From NCBI GenBank assembly GCA_000310025.1, contig FN649733.1:1479127-1543126 (forward strand): 64,000 nucleotides of DNA. The letters are read 5' to 3'. This document shows positions 1 through 12,702 of this stretch, one piece after another (the stretch's first letter is position 1; every line of letters begins with the position of its first letter). A program made the translations under genes and the position numbers. The stretch is from Ectocarpus siliculosus (Eukaryota > Sar > Phaeophyceae > Ectocarpales > Ectocarpaceae). The notes under the pieces were generated by a model. The model ran no database searches. It saw only the letters and a program-made list of their open reading frames with translations, and was not told where the DNA came from.

Positions 1-340
1 CGGTCTTTTCTTTTTTTTTCCATCCCTAAAAATTCCCCTGGTACGTCCTTTGTTTTTTTCCCAGCTCGTTAATGAACATTTCCTTTTCTTTTTGGTCCCA
101 GGGCCTTTCCGGGATAAAAAAAACAGTTTTTTCGCTTTGGAAGCCGCAATCCCTTTAAAATTTTTTTTTTTGTTCTTTTCCCTCCTTTTTTTTTGGTGGA
201 GTTTCGGAAAGCCTTTTTTCCCGGGCCCAAATTTTGCCTTAAAGTTTTGTCCCGCCACCCTTTGGCCCATTTGGGAAACCCTGAAACCTTTTTCTTTTTT
301 TAAACTTTCGTTCCATTAGGGGGGGGGGGGGGGGGGGCTA
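1..340. other. Low-quality sequence at window edge
   Basis: This stretch is dominated by homopolymers (long T, C and G runs, ending in an 18-base G run) and resembles the sequence next to the N gaps elsewhere in the window. It is probably poor base calling beside another assembly gap. The small ORFs in it are not credible. The 3' end of the PPR gene may lie here or just outside the window. Confidence 0.6.
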
Positions 341-580
341 AAAAAAGAGGGAGAGAGAGGCACCTCCTTCTCACTGAAGCAGGCAAAACCGGATCGTCTT
401 TCGGAAACACAGTTTTTGGGAAACACAATAGAAGATGCAGCAACACAGGGGCGTAACAGACGACGACGCTGGACCAAAATCAAAACAAAGCTACACCGGA
501 ACAAGGCAAAACGATAGTCTGCACGAAACCAACAAACCAAAAACTGCACCATACATACATGCTGGATATAGAAGTATTAC

Positions 581-3500
581 CTCTTCGTTCCAGCCTAGGT
601 CCCTGAGATCATTCAGAGCCTCCTGGCCCTGTGCAAGAGCCAGGTCGCTGCCGTCCATCTCCCCAGCCTGAGCGTTGCAGCACGCCATGATGAGGTTGTC
701 CACCATACCCTGCACACACAAGCGCATCCAACAACAGCACACGGAGGGTTGGTTTCTTGGTGAGAAAAAACGGCTCTTGATTTACGGAAAATAAATGTGT
801 GACGGAAATGCAGCAAGCCAAAAAAAAAAATATATATATATATATATATTCACGAGAGCAAAAAAAAACATGCATGGATTAACGTGCGCGTGTCGCTTGG
901 TAGTTTCATGTTCCGTTTCGTGTTAAACCAGTACATCTTTAATAGATACCTCGTCTGGGACGATCTTGAAGTCTTGCCGCATCGACTCGTAGAGCTTGAT
1001 GGCCTTGCGGCCAGCCGGCGCGTCGCCCCTCCTCGACAGGCCTAAGACCACCGTGGCGAAGGAGACCTGCCAGCCACAAGAGTTACAAGAGTTACAAGAG
1101 TAAGAGGTATATACCAACGTGCTCGTGGTCGTCGTCGTGTGTATTTGTTGCTGGTGCAGTGATCATTGCGTTGGTGTTAGCGTTGGTGTTAGCGTTGGTA
1201 TTGATGTTGGCGTTGGTATTGTGTTGGCGTTTTTTCGTCGCGGTGATTCTTTACAGGGTGGCCAAATTTAGCGTGTTGGAAATTCTGCTGCAATTCTTTT
1301 GTACCTTTCTCTCGACGCAAAGCAGGCAGAAAAAAAAACACTGAGCAGATGCTGCTGTAGACAGCGGTGGCGGGAGGGGGGCAAGTAGGCAGGACGCATC
1401 AACTTGTTCCACCAAGAGGATAAAACAAAGACTATGCCAGGTCTACGCGGGTATGCATACGTGCAGCTCAAGAGACAACTGGAGCAGGAACAATTTTTCA
1501 AGACCAATCTTTTGGTCAGCCCCCCCTGTCCATGCCACCATGCTTCGTCCTCTCGAGGACGCGTGGCGAACGGTCTAACCGCTAGGGCATGCAAAGCATG
1601 AGTAACCTCCCCCCCCCCCTTGCCCCAACAAAAAACATGTCCCCTTCCAGGCGCGACACACTCCCTCACACAGCAACAGCAGATACACAACCAAAGTACC
1701 TGGTTTGGCCAGACGTCCACCACCACGCCCTCATCCCTGCCTCGGCCTCGGCCTGGCCCCGTCACACCCGCGGAACCCCCCTGCTGCACCCTCTCTCGTT
1801 CTTCCGTCATGTCCACACCTTCTCGAGCAAAAAGGTGACGTTTCGACAAAACCGACGTTTCGAGAAAAAATAAACAGCAGTAGACACGGGCAGGTGAGAA
1901 GTCAAGATACAGTGTCAAAAGCGGTGTAAGACGAGGTGTATGGTGTTGAAATCTATTGGATACGGCAGTCATCCCTCGGTTAAGACAGCAGTCATGCCTC
2001 GTTTAAGACAGCAGTCATGCCTCGGTTAAGACAGCAGTCATCCCTCGGTTAAGACAGCAGTCATCCCTCGTTTAAGACAGCAGTCATCCCTCGTTTAAGA
2101 CAGCAGTCATCCCTCGGTTAAGACAGCAGTCATGCCTCGGTTAAGGACGCCATTTTTGAGGACACTCCCCCGTTTAAGGACAACTTGTTTTTCACAGGCA
2201 CGGTGGCTCGCAGAATGCACAACATAAGGAGGGTTATCATATCAACCTTAAGGACATTCCCCAGCATAAGAAGGACACCTGTTTAAACGAAAAACCGGGC
2301 GTGTCCTTAACCGAGGGACGACTGTAAATGCGTCGGTGAAGTAAGTCGTCAACACCAGGATCTCGATGGAAAATTGAAACAAATGACGGGAGGGAAGGTA
2401 GAACGCGACGGGAATAAAATCAGTTTCAAACCAAAAATAAAAAAACAAAATAAAAAAACACGAACAAGAGCCCTGCTTAAGGTGTGCACCAAAGAAAGGT
2501 CTTGTTCTTTGCTGGATCGAAAACAGCAAGCGATTATTAGGCTACACCCCACCACGACGAGACAGCAGCGAATTCAGTGAGGCAGCTGCATCTGCTCGTT
2601 GAAAAGCTGCGCTACGTCAATTTGTCTGCCTGCCCGTCTGCCTTGTCTTGTCTGCTTGCCTGACCTTCCCTCTCATGATTCTTTGCATGTTCTCTGTCTC
2701 ACCGATGCCACTACCCGGAGCGGCGGCGGCGCAGATCGCAACCGCCCCGTCGCCCGCCCCGCCCCCCCAGGGCCTCCTGGTCGAAGACAAGGACAACCAG
2801 TCCTGGTGACGGACGAAGATCGGTCGCCTACTCAGGGCTGAGGCGCTCGCCTGAATGAGAGTTGCGAGAGAGAGAGGGAGGGAGGGACGGAGGGAGGGAG
2901 AGAGAGAGAGAGGGAGGGAAGAGGGGGGCAAGGATGACATAAAACGAGAGAGCCCAGCACCATGAGTGGGAGAAGGAAAAAAAAAACTTGGCAAGCGAGA
3001 GAGAGAGTGAAGAGATTGAGAGAAAAACAATAATCAAAACACAAGATAACACCCCACCACTACCACCACAACCACCACCACCACCAACGTCAAGTCAACC
3101 CAGCCTAAGATAAAAAAAAAACATGTAATGGATACTTGAAGTACATATTTGGCGACCGTCACCAATGATATGTATCACCTGCTCGAGGATCTCCACCGCT
3201 CTCCGGAGATCTCCGTTCCGAACGCACGCGTCAAGGATGGAGTTGAGGGCAACGACGTCTGGCCGCTGGTCGCGGTCGGCAGCCATGACCTCGAACATCA
3301 GCTCCGCGGCCCCGAGGTCTCCTATCCTCCCGTAGCCCTTGAGCATCACGGTGAAGGAAACCTGTCAAAAAAAAAAAAACACGAAAAAAAAACGAAAAAA
3401 AAATCACGACGTGAACGTTGGGAACGGTGTTTGAAAGGGAGATATTGCATTGTGCTGCTCGGGAAATCGTGGAAATACAGGTAGCCTTTCCTGACGCTAT

Positions 3501-6500
3501 GGATCCATTGCAAACAAATTTTAGATTATTTCCTTACATAGAGATGGTAGATAGAGATGGATTCGTTGGGGTACATTAAGAAAAAAATTAGGGAATGAAG
3601 TAGACGACGGGCATGCTACATCCGATCTGTTCAGAAAAGAGAACTCCGATGAACGTGTTCGTCAACGAAGCAAAAAAGCAAAGACGGGGGGCACACGAAT
3701 TTCACGCACCGAGCCAAATGGCTGGCGGGCGTCCTCATTCCTGTTGAAACATGTGGCCAGCACGTACGCCCCCAAGGGTCGGAAACAAACCACCGGACCA
3801 ACAAAACGCCACGTGGAAAACCCAGACTTCACTAGAATGCTTTTTATAAGGCAGGTTTAGTACCTGGTTCGGCTTGAGACCCCAGCCGGTCATGAGCTTC
3901 AGGAGCGTCTCCGCCTCCCGTACCCTCGGGGGAGAGCAGGACACGAGCCCGTCGATGATGGAGTTCATCGTAACTTCGTCGGCCGGTACCCCTCTCCGAC
4001 GCATCGAAAGAAGAACCTTCGGCGGGAGAAAAAAAAACGAGAAAAAACGAAAAAAAAAAAAACGTGAAAAAAAATGTACCACGGAGTACATACGCACTAC
4101 AGCTACAGCAGTAGTATAATTGAAAAACGAAGACGGTAGAACATAGTGGGGTGTGTGGTAGCGGGGGGAGAAGAGGTAGTAATGGCAGCAGGAGCTCCAA
4201 AACAGGCAGGTATAAGAGTGAGCATGGGGGTGACGAAGGGGGGCACAGCAGACTGCCGGTAACCGACCACACAAGGAAGGGGCCGTTGTACGTGGAGCAC
4301 CAAGAGAGAGAGAGAGAGAGAGAATGAGAGAGAGAGATTCTGCATCCTAAAATAAGACATGTCGCGAAGTGTGCGTCCCGTTTTCTTTAGGCAAGGCATG
4401 TGACGAAAGGATTCTCTGCAGCCTGTCGTAGCAGAGATTAGCAATCACGGCCAGAACGAAACATGAGCCACCGAAAAACAACGCCGTCCGGCCTAACAAA
4501 AGCAGGCCGTATCATGCCCAAGAAAAACACGCACCCAAGCCCGCGAAAAGCATCCCACACCACTCCCCTGTCCCGCGCAAAGACAAAAAACTGCTGCTGC
4601 CCGACAATTCCGCGCAGCAAAAAAACTCTCAAACTTACCCGCAAAGCTTCTTGGATGCCCTCGGGGATTGCACCTCCGTTGACGCTATCGCTGCTGCTGC
4701 TGCTGCTGCTGCTGCCGCTGCCGGCGTAGGAGGCCGGCAATATCTCCGGAGGCGATTCGACCCCAGGGGACGCTTCGTCGCCGTCCCCTCCTCCTCCCCG
4801 GCACGAAAACGAGGCGACAGTCTCGTCGTCGTTCCGGGCCGACGGACCCGGGGCAACGTCGGTCTTTTTACCCGCCGGATCTTTGGAGGAGCTAGGATCT
4901 TTGAAAGAACCACCGATCTTTTCACCCGTCGGATCTTCCGCAGCAGGATCTTTCGAGGAACCGTCGGCCTTTTTACCCGTCGAATCTTTCATCGAGGAGT
5001 TAGGATCTTTGGACGGGGGGGAGGAGGGGGAGGAAGTACCCCTCTCGTAGAAGTAACCCCCGGGTCTCGTTGCCATCCCTGCCGAGCGGCCCTCCCCACC
5101 ACCACTGCCACCATCCGGCGAGGGCAGCAGGTCCTCATCGGCGAAGATCCCGATGTCCATGTCCATCTCCTCCTCGAGCCCGACAGCGCCCGTGTCCCGG
5201 ACGGCGGCGGCGTCGTTGCCCATGCGGCAGAGGCCGCGGATGAGCGTGTTGTACGTGAAGGCGGACGGCTGCATCGCGGGTGTCTCCGCCCCCCGCGCCT
5301 TGATGGTTGGTTGACGGACCGATAGAAAGATAAGATAGATTCAGAGGTTTTCGGCAAACACATTAGTTGTCGCTCATCGGGATTGCTGTTCGGTGTTACA
5401 TCGTAACGCTGGACCGTTTATTTTCGTGTGTGTTTGGTTGTGTGGGATGCATAGGTTGGTCTGAACGATGGTCCGTTTATTCTCCTATGTGTGGGATGCA
5501 CAGGTTGTTGGCTTGACAACAGTGGAAAGAAAAGGAAAAAAAAGGAAAGAAAAGGCAAACGCACCTCCAGAGCGCTGAAAAGTCTTCTGGCACCATCCAT
5601 ATCCCCCGCATTAACGCACGCCGAAATCAGCCCCGTGTAGGTCACGACGTTAGGCTCCACTCCCGCCGTCACCATCTGGACAAAAAACAAACAAACACGT
5701 GTGTGTGTGTGCGTGAGGCGGTGCGATGTCAAACATAGGGGTTTGCGGTTGAAAAGGCGAGGCAAAGTAGGGGAGGGGTGATAAGTCATGGAGAGCACGG
5801 TGCTATCGCCTACAACCGACGGGGCCCCGGAAGTATCAACTCGACACAATTTAGTCATCGTGCACATGTGATTCAACTCCCGTCTCTGTTGCAAAAATAA
5901 AACCCTGCCCTAAAGGTCACGGGAGTGAGCCAAAAGTGAGAATCGACACGAACACGAACAGGAGGAAACGTACATAAGCCTCTTGAGCTCCGCGAATCTT
6001 CTGTCGCACGTGCGTTACCTTGGGGTTGGACAGACTAGTATACCTACCTATCTCTCCGTGCGTGCTCCCTGTTGTACAAAACCGCGACTTTGCACTTCTA
6101 CTCTAGCAGGGAGAGGACGAGCAGAAAATAGTCTTACCAACAGTGCCGTCTAATCGCGGGCAGGCCAAAAAGGTAAGGTCAAAACGCTTCGAAAAAAAAA
6201 CGTACTTCGTTATACAGTATGCATGTGTGCAGGAAACGCGGAAAACGAGCACCTGCTGGAAGACCGCGAGGGCGCGGTCCTTGTCTCCAACTCCTGCGAA
6301 CCCGGTAAGCACCGACGTGAACGCCTCCACGGACGGCCTAACGAGACCCGTCTCCTTCCCCGCTCCTCCCGGACTCGTGCCCTCAACGCCGCCGCCGGCG
6401 TCCGCCCCTGCCTCTGCCGTTGCTGCTGTTGCCGCCGAGCCGGCGTCGCAGCCGGGTTGCGGCGGCGGCGGCAGCGGGAACAGCGTGGGGTTCTTGAGGA

Positions 6501-9500
6501 GGTTGTACGCGCGGTCTAGGTTTCCGGACCTCACGCAGATGTCCACCAGGGAGTTCGTAGTCACCTGCATGCAAGACGTGTTTGGGGGGCGGGGGGCGGG
6601 GGGGTGAGCGTGTGTGTGCACAAAAACACAATCGCCGTGCGGACTAGATACCCTTCGAGTGAGACGTTCTTCTTGTGTTCGGCCATGGCTCGTCGTTCTA
6701 CAGACGGAACGTGCCCGTTCCCCCTCCGCGCAAAACACAGGACGCGGGCTAACAGAAGCGGCGGCGGCTCTGCTGGAAGTTCCCCAGCTGCGATACACTC
6801 CTTTTCTTCGCGCGGGGATGGCGTGCTCCGTGACAACGTTCGCGTTGCCGGCGGCCGGGGGCACGAAACCATCGACGAGCGCAGCGGGCGCCAACCAGAA
6901 GAAAAACAAAACACACCCGACAGCAGGAGTGATTGTTGTCACACACGGAGAACTCAATCGATGTCTTTCGGTTGCTTCCTGAGGTTTCACCTCGTCGGGC
7001 AAGCACCCCTTGTCCAGCATTCCCCGGGCGACCCCGAACGCCTCATCGACGAGCAACTCCCTCCCCAGCCCCTTGATCAGGGTGTTGTAGGAGAGGGTCT
7101 GAGCAATGGAGCCCCCTGGAGACTCCTCCATTCTCCGCAGGACGGTTCGGGCCTTGGAGAGCTCTGCACACCTGTTGGTTGGTCGTCGGGGGGAGGGATT
7201 GTCTTCTGTCAGAAGAGCTACTACATAGTGCGCGGAGAAAAAGAGGGGGTGGCTGTGGTAGGCGGTTGAGCCAGCAGTAGACGCGGCGGGTCCTAACGTC
7301 CTAACCGTGTAAACCAACATCAAACGACAAAAAAAAAAAAAATCAAGAAAGTTCATGCGACAGTACGCAGCCCGAGGTAGATCGCTCGATCGTGTGGAGA
7401 AGCACGAACTAGCAGAGAATACGACACAAGACAGCTGTGATGCAACGACCACAGGGATCACGAACGCCGCGTTCGCAAAATACGCATCGCCGTTGTTGTT
7501 GGTGGTGTTGGTGTGATGGTACCTGACGAAGGCATCGACCGCAGCGTTTAGGGCCACCACGTCCGGTACTATCCCCCTCTCCTTCATCTCCCTCATCGTG
7601 CTCTCCACCCCTCCAAGACGCCGCTGCCGCCCGTACCCCTTGAGGAGCACGCAGTACGTCACAGGGCCTAAGCAGCGCAATACGATACACGTCAACAATA
7701 ACAAAAACAGAAATGTTGTCGGTTAGAGAAACAGTGTGAGGAAAACGCATCCGTGAGAAACCCGTGTCTCTTGTCCTTGGTCTCTTGGTGAAAAAACGTG
7801 TGCGAGGGCGACAACATACAGTATGAACTGAGCGACGAAAAACTAGGCCCAGCGTCTATCTAATAGGAGAGAGGGGGGGGGAGGGAAGTCGCAGCGTAGC
7901 AACTATTCGAGACCAGGCGAGCATAAAGGAAGAGAGGCGCCGTATATTCCCATCTTCAGGGTAGGGAGGTGGATGCACGATGCACGCGCGCACACCCCAT
8001 TTCAGCAAACCGTCCCGCGCAAGCGAAAATACAACAAAACGGTGTTTTCTTGTATTCGGCCGCAGACGGAAGCCGAGCGCCCCAACCGATCAGAGTCTGG
8101 CAGGACCAAAAAGCAAGTCAAAGACTGGCAACGCCTAATAGATTATTTACGGCGTAGTGTAGTGTACCTTACCTTTGGGGATGCGATGGGTTTCCATCAG
8201 GGAGGCGATCTCTTCGGCCAGCCCCATCCGTCCCTTCACCGCGCAGAGGTCAAGCAGAATAGAGCAAACCTTCCCCGAAAAACAAGGAAGAGATAGAGAG
8301 GAGGGGAGGGAGGGAGGGAGGGAGGGAGGGAGGGAGGGAGGGAGAGAGACACACACACAGACACACACACACAGAGAGAGAGAGAGAGACGTGTTGGTGT
8401 TAGAGAATGCTTACACACCTACACGGAAGCAAGCACGGGTGCCTCCCGCGTCAACGGAAAGGGGTAAAACAACGCGGACGGCGGAGGAACGCAACACACA
8501 ACAGGCGTGTGCCGTGGGCAACACAATGCGTGCGTTTCGATCCACCGTACCTATGTATATGGCATGTATGTATGTATGCTACATGCCTGCTCGTCGATGC
8601 CCCCCACGCCAGCCCTCAGCGCCTGACGCAAGACCACCAACGCCTGGTCGGCCTGCCCGACGGAGCGAAGGCCTCTGAAAAACAGCACCACAAAAAAAAA
8701 AGATAAAAGCAAGACCGACTTTCAGTGTTCAGAGTCGGCGGCAAGGCAAGGAGGGCAGGTCCACTGGGAGCAGAAACACGGAGCCCCCCAGAGAAGGGGG
8801 CGAAACAAGAGCCACATGGTATCAAGACATACCCGCAGGGTGACACAACACCTACCACCACAACACCCTCTCCATCGTACGCGTATGTAGAGGGGAAAAA
8901 AAATAAACGTAACCGGTACCACAACAGACAGCAACACAGCGTGCGCCAACGACAAGGAGAGGCACAGCGTTACAAGGAGAAGCGAAGTGTTCCGCGTGTA
9001 CAACAACACAAAATACAGGCCAAATCTCCAAGCCAGAACGACAGCAGCAGCGCGAACGCTCAATGATTAGATAGGAGTTCTACTCAATGTTTAGATAGGA
9101 GTTCTGCTCAATGATTAGATAGGAGTTCTGCTCAATGAGTAGATAGGAGTTCTGCTCAATATTTAGATAGGAGTTCTGCTCAATGTTTAGATAGGAGTTC
9201 TGCTCAAGGCGTGAAGAGAAACACCGGACGGACCGCTCTGATTTTCCAAGAACGGCTCCAAGAACGGTCGGGCAACAAACTCCACGAGCGGTTAGCGTCG
9301 AGGTACCCAACATGCGACACACGTCAGTCACAGTATGACGCACACGAGAATGACATGGGAACGTCGCACAGAAGACACTGGATTGCTTCCTTGCTTGCTT
9401 GCTTCGCTGCCTAGGTGGCATGGCTCGGACGCCTTTACCTTGCAAGCGATCTCCAAGTGGACTGCTTGGGGCTGAGCCCCCTCGGCCGAAGGTCCTCCAG

Positions 9501-12500
9501 GAGAAGCCGGAACACCTCGAGGCCGGAGGTCCAAGAGCCCTGCGACATATTTGAAGGGCCCAACAAGGGTAACAGAAAAGGACACAACTCATTAAATTTT
9601 TGTTCTCTCAACACAGTATGACACAATGAAACCATATCTATCCACAGATGAGAGTCTGGGAAAGATGAGCAAATAATTCATAGAGTTCGTAGAACGTTCC
9701 TGCGTTCCTCGGTACCTGTTTTTCTACGTCTCTCGCCAAAGCACCCTCACTCGGAAAACCGCCTAAGATGACCCAACGGTGGCGCAGCGAGGAGCGGAGA
9801 AACACAACGTCCCCGCACCGGCACCAGCACTACTCCCCCCCCTGCTATCCGGGAACCCCGCGGGCGACAACACAAGCAGCTATCGTCCTGTACGCCATCG
9901 GAGGCCAACATCCCATTTATTGGCACATCCCTTTCCCTTGACCCGGTTCATTTTGCTCCTCGTTCGGGGGCATACGCGCAGGAAAAATACGACCGGTAGA
10001 CGGCGGCATGCTCTCTCTCCAATGTGTAACAATCCCCCCCCCCCATTTCACGNNNNNNNNNNNNNNNNNNNNNNNNNNNNNNNNNNNNNNNNNNNNNNNN
10101 NNNNNNNNNNNNNNNNNNNNNNNNNNNNNNNNNNNNNNNNNNNNNNNNNNNNGAAAAAGTTTTGGGGTTTTTTGGGTACTTTTTTTTTTAGTTTTTTGCA
10201 AAAAGCACCTTTTTTGGAAAAACCCTTTAGGGGGCCCCAAGGGGGGGGGGGGGGGGGGGGGGAAAAAAAAAGTTCCGGGAAGGGGAAAAAAAATTTTTCC
10301 CCCCCTTTTTTTTGGGAAACCCGGGGGGGGAAAAAAAAAGAAGTTTTTTTTTTTTAGCCTTTGGGGGGCAAAATTCCCTTTTTTGGGAAATTCCTTTTCC
10401 TTTGACGGGTTTTTTTTTTTTTTTTTTTGGGGGGGTTAGGGGGGGAAAAAATTGGCGGGGTGGGGGGGGGCTTTTTTTTTTTTAAATGGGAAAACTTCCC
10501 CCCCCCCCATTTCACGGGGCCCCCCCCCCCCCCCGGTTTCATCCTCCCTCTTCTCCCCACTCTCTCTCTCTCTCGTCTCTCACCTGTCGCATGCACGCCT
10601 CCATCGCGCCGACGTACTGCTTCTGGCTCACCGAAAGGTTTTCCTCCACCTGTACACGGGTGAACAAAAACATGAGACGAACCATCGCCGCCAGTCTTCA
10701 TAGTTAGAATGGGGACCAACAGGAGGTACCAGGCCAGACAGGATACACCCAGGAGGAAAAGGAGAGCCACGAAAAAACACGACAGCATCATCGCCGTGAA
10801 AGCCGCACCGACGAATGGTAGTCGTACAAGCCTCCTTCGCGCGCACCACTAGAAGGTAGCCCATCTTTGGCAACAGCCCCCCATGGCACGAGCGATAGCG
10901 CCCCGAACGTCTTCCTTCGAAAAAAAAAACACAATCACAATTTTCCGCCGCATGTGCACTCTCGGTAGCCCGCAAGCGTCTCTTGTAACTTGCAATCTTC
11001 CCTCATGATACTTGTAGCTGGGCGCTGTTGCCGAACGCGTGGTTCGTCCAAGGAGAAAAGGAGCAGGAGAAGCTTCAAGAAGCTTCTTCGCACACGCCGA
11101 AGACGACATGCAACAGGGGACCCAAACAGAACAAAACTCGAAGACGATAAGAGAACCGGGGCATACACGGCGCTGGCAACCCCCTGTCTTGGTGTCGTCC
11201 CAATTGATGCAGGTATATGCTTCAGTTGTACCACCCCCTTTCGACTCAAGCTTACGGCCCAATCTCACCCCAGAAAACAAGAAACCGCTCGCGCTTCCAG
11301 TGGGGGGGGGGGCACGTCGAAAACGTTTCGCGTCTATCTCGGTACCACTTGTTAAAAAAAAAACATCTCTCACCATCAGCCGCAGGGCCCGTAGTGCGAC
11401 ACCCCCTCTCCCGCTCTTGGTCGCCTCCAGCAACAACTGCCTGAGAGCTCTGTCTTCCGCGGATTCAAAGGTGGCCACGCCACCGCCCCTCGGCCTCTTT
11501 CTTGTCGCCCTCTTACCGCCACTACCACCGCCACCGGTACCACCGCCGCGGCCGCTACCGCTGCCGCCGCCGCGGCCGCCGCCGGTGCTGACCGTAGCCC
11601 TCCGGCCTTCGTCTGGGTCGACCCTACCGGCCCCGCCCGTCACACCACCGCTGCCGCCCTCCGCGCTTGCCGCGACGTCGAAACGAACCCCGCCGAACGC
11701 GCCCGTTGCAGCACCAGCGCGGCTGGGAGGTGGATGCGGTGTCGCCGCCCCAGGCGCCGCTACCCTGCGGCCGGACAGCTCCTCTTGCCCGCCTCCTTCG
11801 ACGGTCAACACCGCGGTGGCGGCAAGGGCACCGGGGGGATCGGCGGCGGAGGCAACGCCGGTGGCGTCCACCGTCAGAGCCGTTCCTCTTCCTGGCGCTT
11901 TCGTCTCTACCTCGGCAGCACCGCGTCTTCGGCCCGCCGGGGGGGGGCGACCCCGCTCCCGCTCCCGCTCCCGTCCTTCCGGCTGCTGTGGCGGAGGCGG
12001 TTCTACGACCTCCGGAAAGGGCCAACCATGGAGCGCCGGACACAGCGCCGAATACGCCGCTGCCGCCGCCGCCGCCGTGGCCGCCGCGCCACTACCATCG
12101 GCATCGCTCGACACGGCGGGCGGACGTTCGGATCGATGTCTCCAGGTGTCCGGATTGGATGACGAGGTGGTGTCATTGCTCCCTGGCCGACTAGTCGTGC
12201 TGCTGCCAAGCCGCCACGAGGCCGGCCTCACGACGACGCCCCACTCGAACAAGCCTCTCCGTTGTTGTACCTCGCTCGAGGAGGACGGGCCGACCGTCCA
12301 CCACCTGGTCTTGATCTGTCCCCCCGCTAGTCGGGGCACTTCTGCCGCAAAGCCTAGCCTGCTGCTGCTGCTGCTGCCAAGCCGGGAAGACAAGAGCGCC
12401 AACGACCGCCGCCGCCGCCCGGCGGCGGCGGCAACACCAGGGGGGTGGCCACGCCTGCGCATCACGCCCGCCGTGTTGCCTTCGACACCTAGCCCTACAC

Positions 12501-12702
12501 CATCACCGTCGTCAGCTCTTCCTCGTCCGCCGCTTCTCTCCGGACTGCTGTGTCGGTTCCCGCTGGCGGAGGAGGCGAAAGCCGCCGTGGGTCGGCGAGG
12601 CGGCGGGGCCATCGCCGCCGGCCCGCCAGAAGCGGCCGGCGTTGTGGCCGCGGCAGTTGACGCCAACACCACAAAGGCGGGCACTACCGTTGGGTGCGGC
12701 AT
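581..12702 (-). CDS. Pentatricopeptide repeat (PPR) protein, multi-exon, 3' end unresolved
   Basis: PPR proteins bind organellar RNA sequence-specifically and act in its processing, stability or editing. Exons read on the minus strand, in order: 12702-11374 (ATG), 10649-10584, 9539-9439, 8674-8587, 8269-8173, 7667-7523, 7171-6991, 6564-6253, 5675-5565, 5298-4639, 4016-3864, 3361-3179, 1783-1700 (least certain), 1066-950, 709-581. Splice phases agree throughout and give about 1,252 codons. About 13 PPR units are visible, for example VTYTGLISACVNAGDMDGA, FTYNTLIRGLCRMG and VALNSILDACVRNGDLRRA. Most exons begin at the first PPR helix, in phase 0. Exon 1 encodes a long low-complexity Gly/Ala/Ser/Arg region whose first residues could be an organellar presequence. 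Two repeats carry insertions: Pro/Gly/Ala-rich in 6564-6253, and acidic Ser/Lys-Asp-Pro in 5298-4639. The intron after 8587 has a GC donor. A last exon with the stop was not found. Seen: motifs and splice sites. Inferred: organelle location. Confidence 0.88.
1963..2326. repeat. Pogo-like terminal repeat amplified into a minisatellite
   Basis: About eight head-to-tail copies of a 23-bp unit with core cagtcatccctcggttaag fill 1963-2146. The right edge (about 2301-2324) is the inverse complement of the same unit and is followed by TA. The interior (2147-2300) is non-coding and carries several TTAAGGACA-like words. Inverted ends starting CAGT-TCCCTCG-TTAA with a flanking TA resemble pogo/Tc1-mariner-type non-autonomous elements. 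It lies in a PPR-gene intron. Confidence 0.55.
2863..2935. repeat. GA-rich microsatellite in a PPR intron
   Basis: Gagagaga/gggagg runs in the intron of the PPR gene. Comparable GA or GGGA tracts occur at about 4303-4337 and 8285-8392, also within introns of this gene. On the coding strand these are CT-rich tracts. The ones near 4303 and 8285 are not next to a modelled acceptor, so a splicing role is not evident. Confidence 0.7.
9061..9207. repeat. 24-bp minisatellite, six copies, in a PPR intron
   Basis: Six tandem 24-bp units containing gattagataggagttctgct. They differ at only one to three positions, mostly in the gattag/gtttag/gagtag part. The array lies in the intron between PPR exons 9539-9439 and 8674-8587. 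Reading through the array in one minus frame gives a repeated NIEQNSYL-type peptide, a by-product of the 24-bp period and not evidence of coding. Confidence 0.9.
10053..10515. other. Assembly gap (100 N) plus low-quality flank
   Basis: Positions 10053-10152 are exactly 100 N, the usual placeholder for a gap of unknown size. The 360 bases after it are homopolymer-ridden. The same word, a C-run followed by atttcacg, stands on both sides (about 10034-10052 and 10500-10515), which suggests that the poor segment duplicates or overlaps the gap edge. It lies inside the PPR intron between exons 10649-10584 and 9539-9439, so the coding model is unaffected. Confidence 0.85.

Noticed and set aside
5974-6018. 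Possible 45-nt PPR exon
   Set aside because: It has usable splice sites and phase, but would insert 15 residues into a PPR unit that is perfect without it (AVFQQ joined to MVTAGVEPN).
9061-9207. CRISPR-like regularly spaced repeats
   Set aside because: Units are contiguous with no unique spacers, in an intron of a eukaryotic gene. It is a minisatellite, as is 37641-37780.
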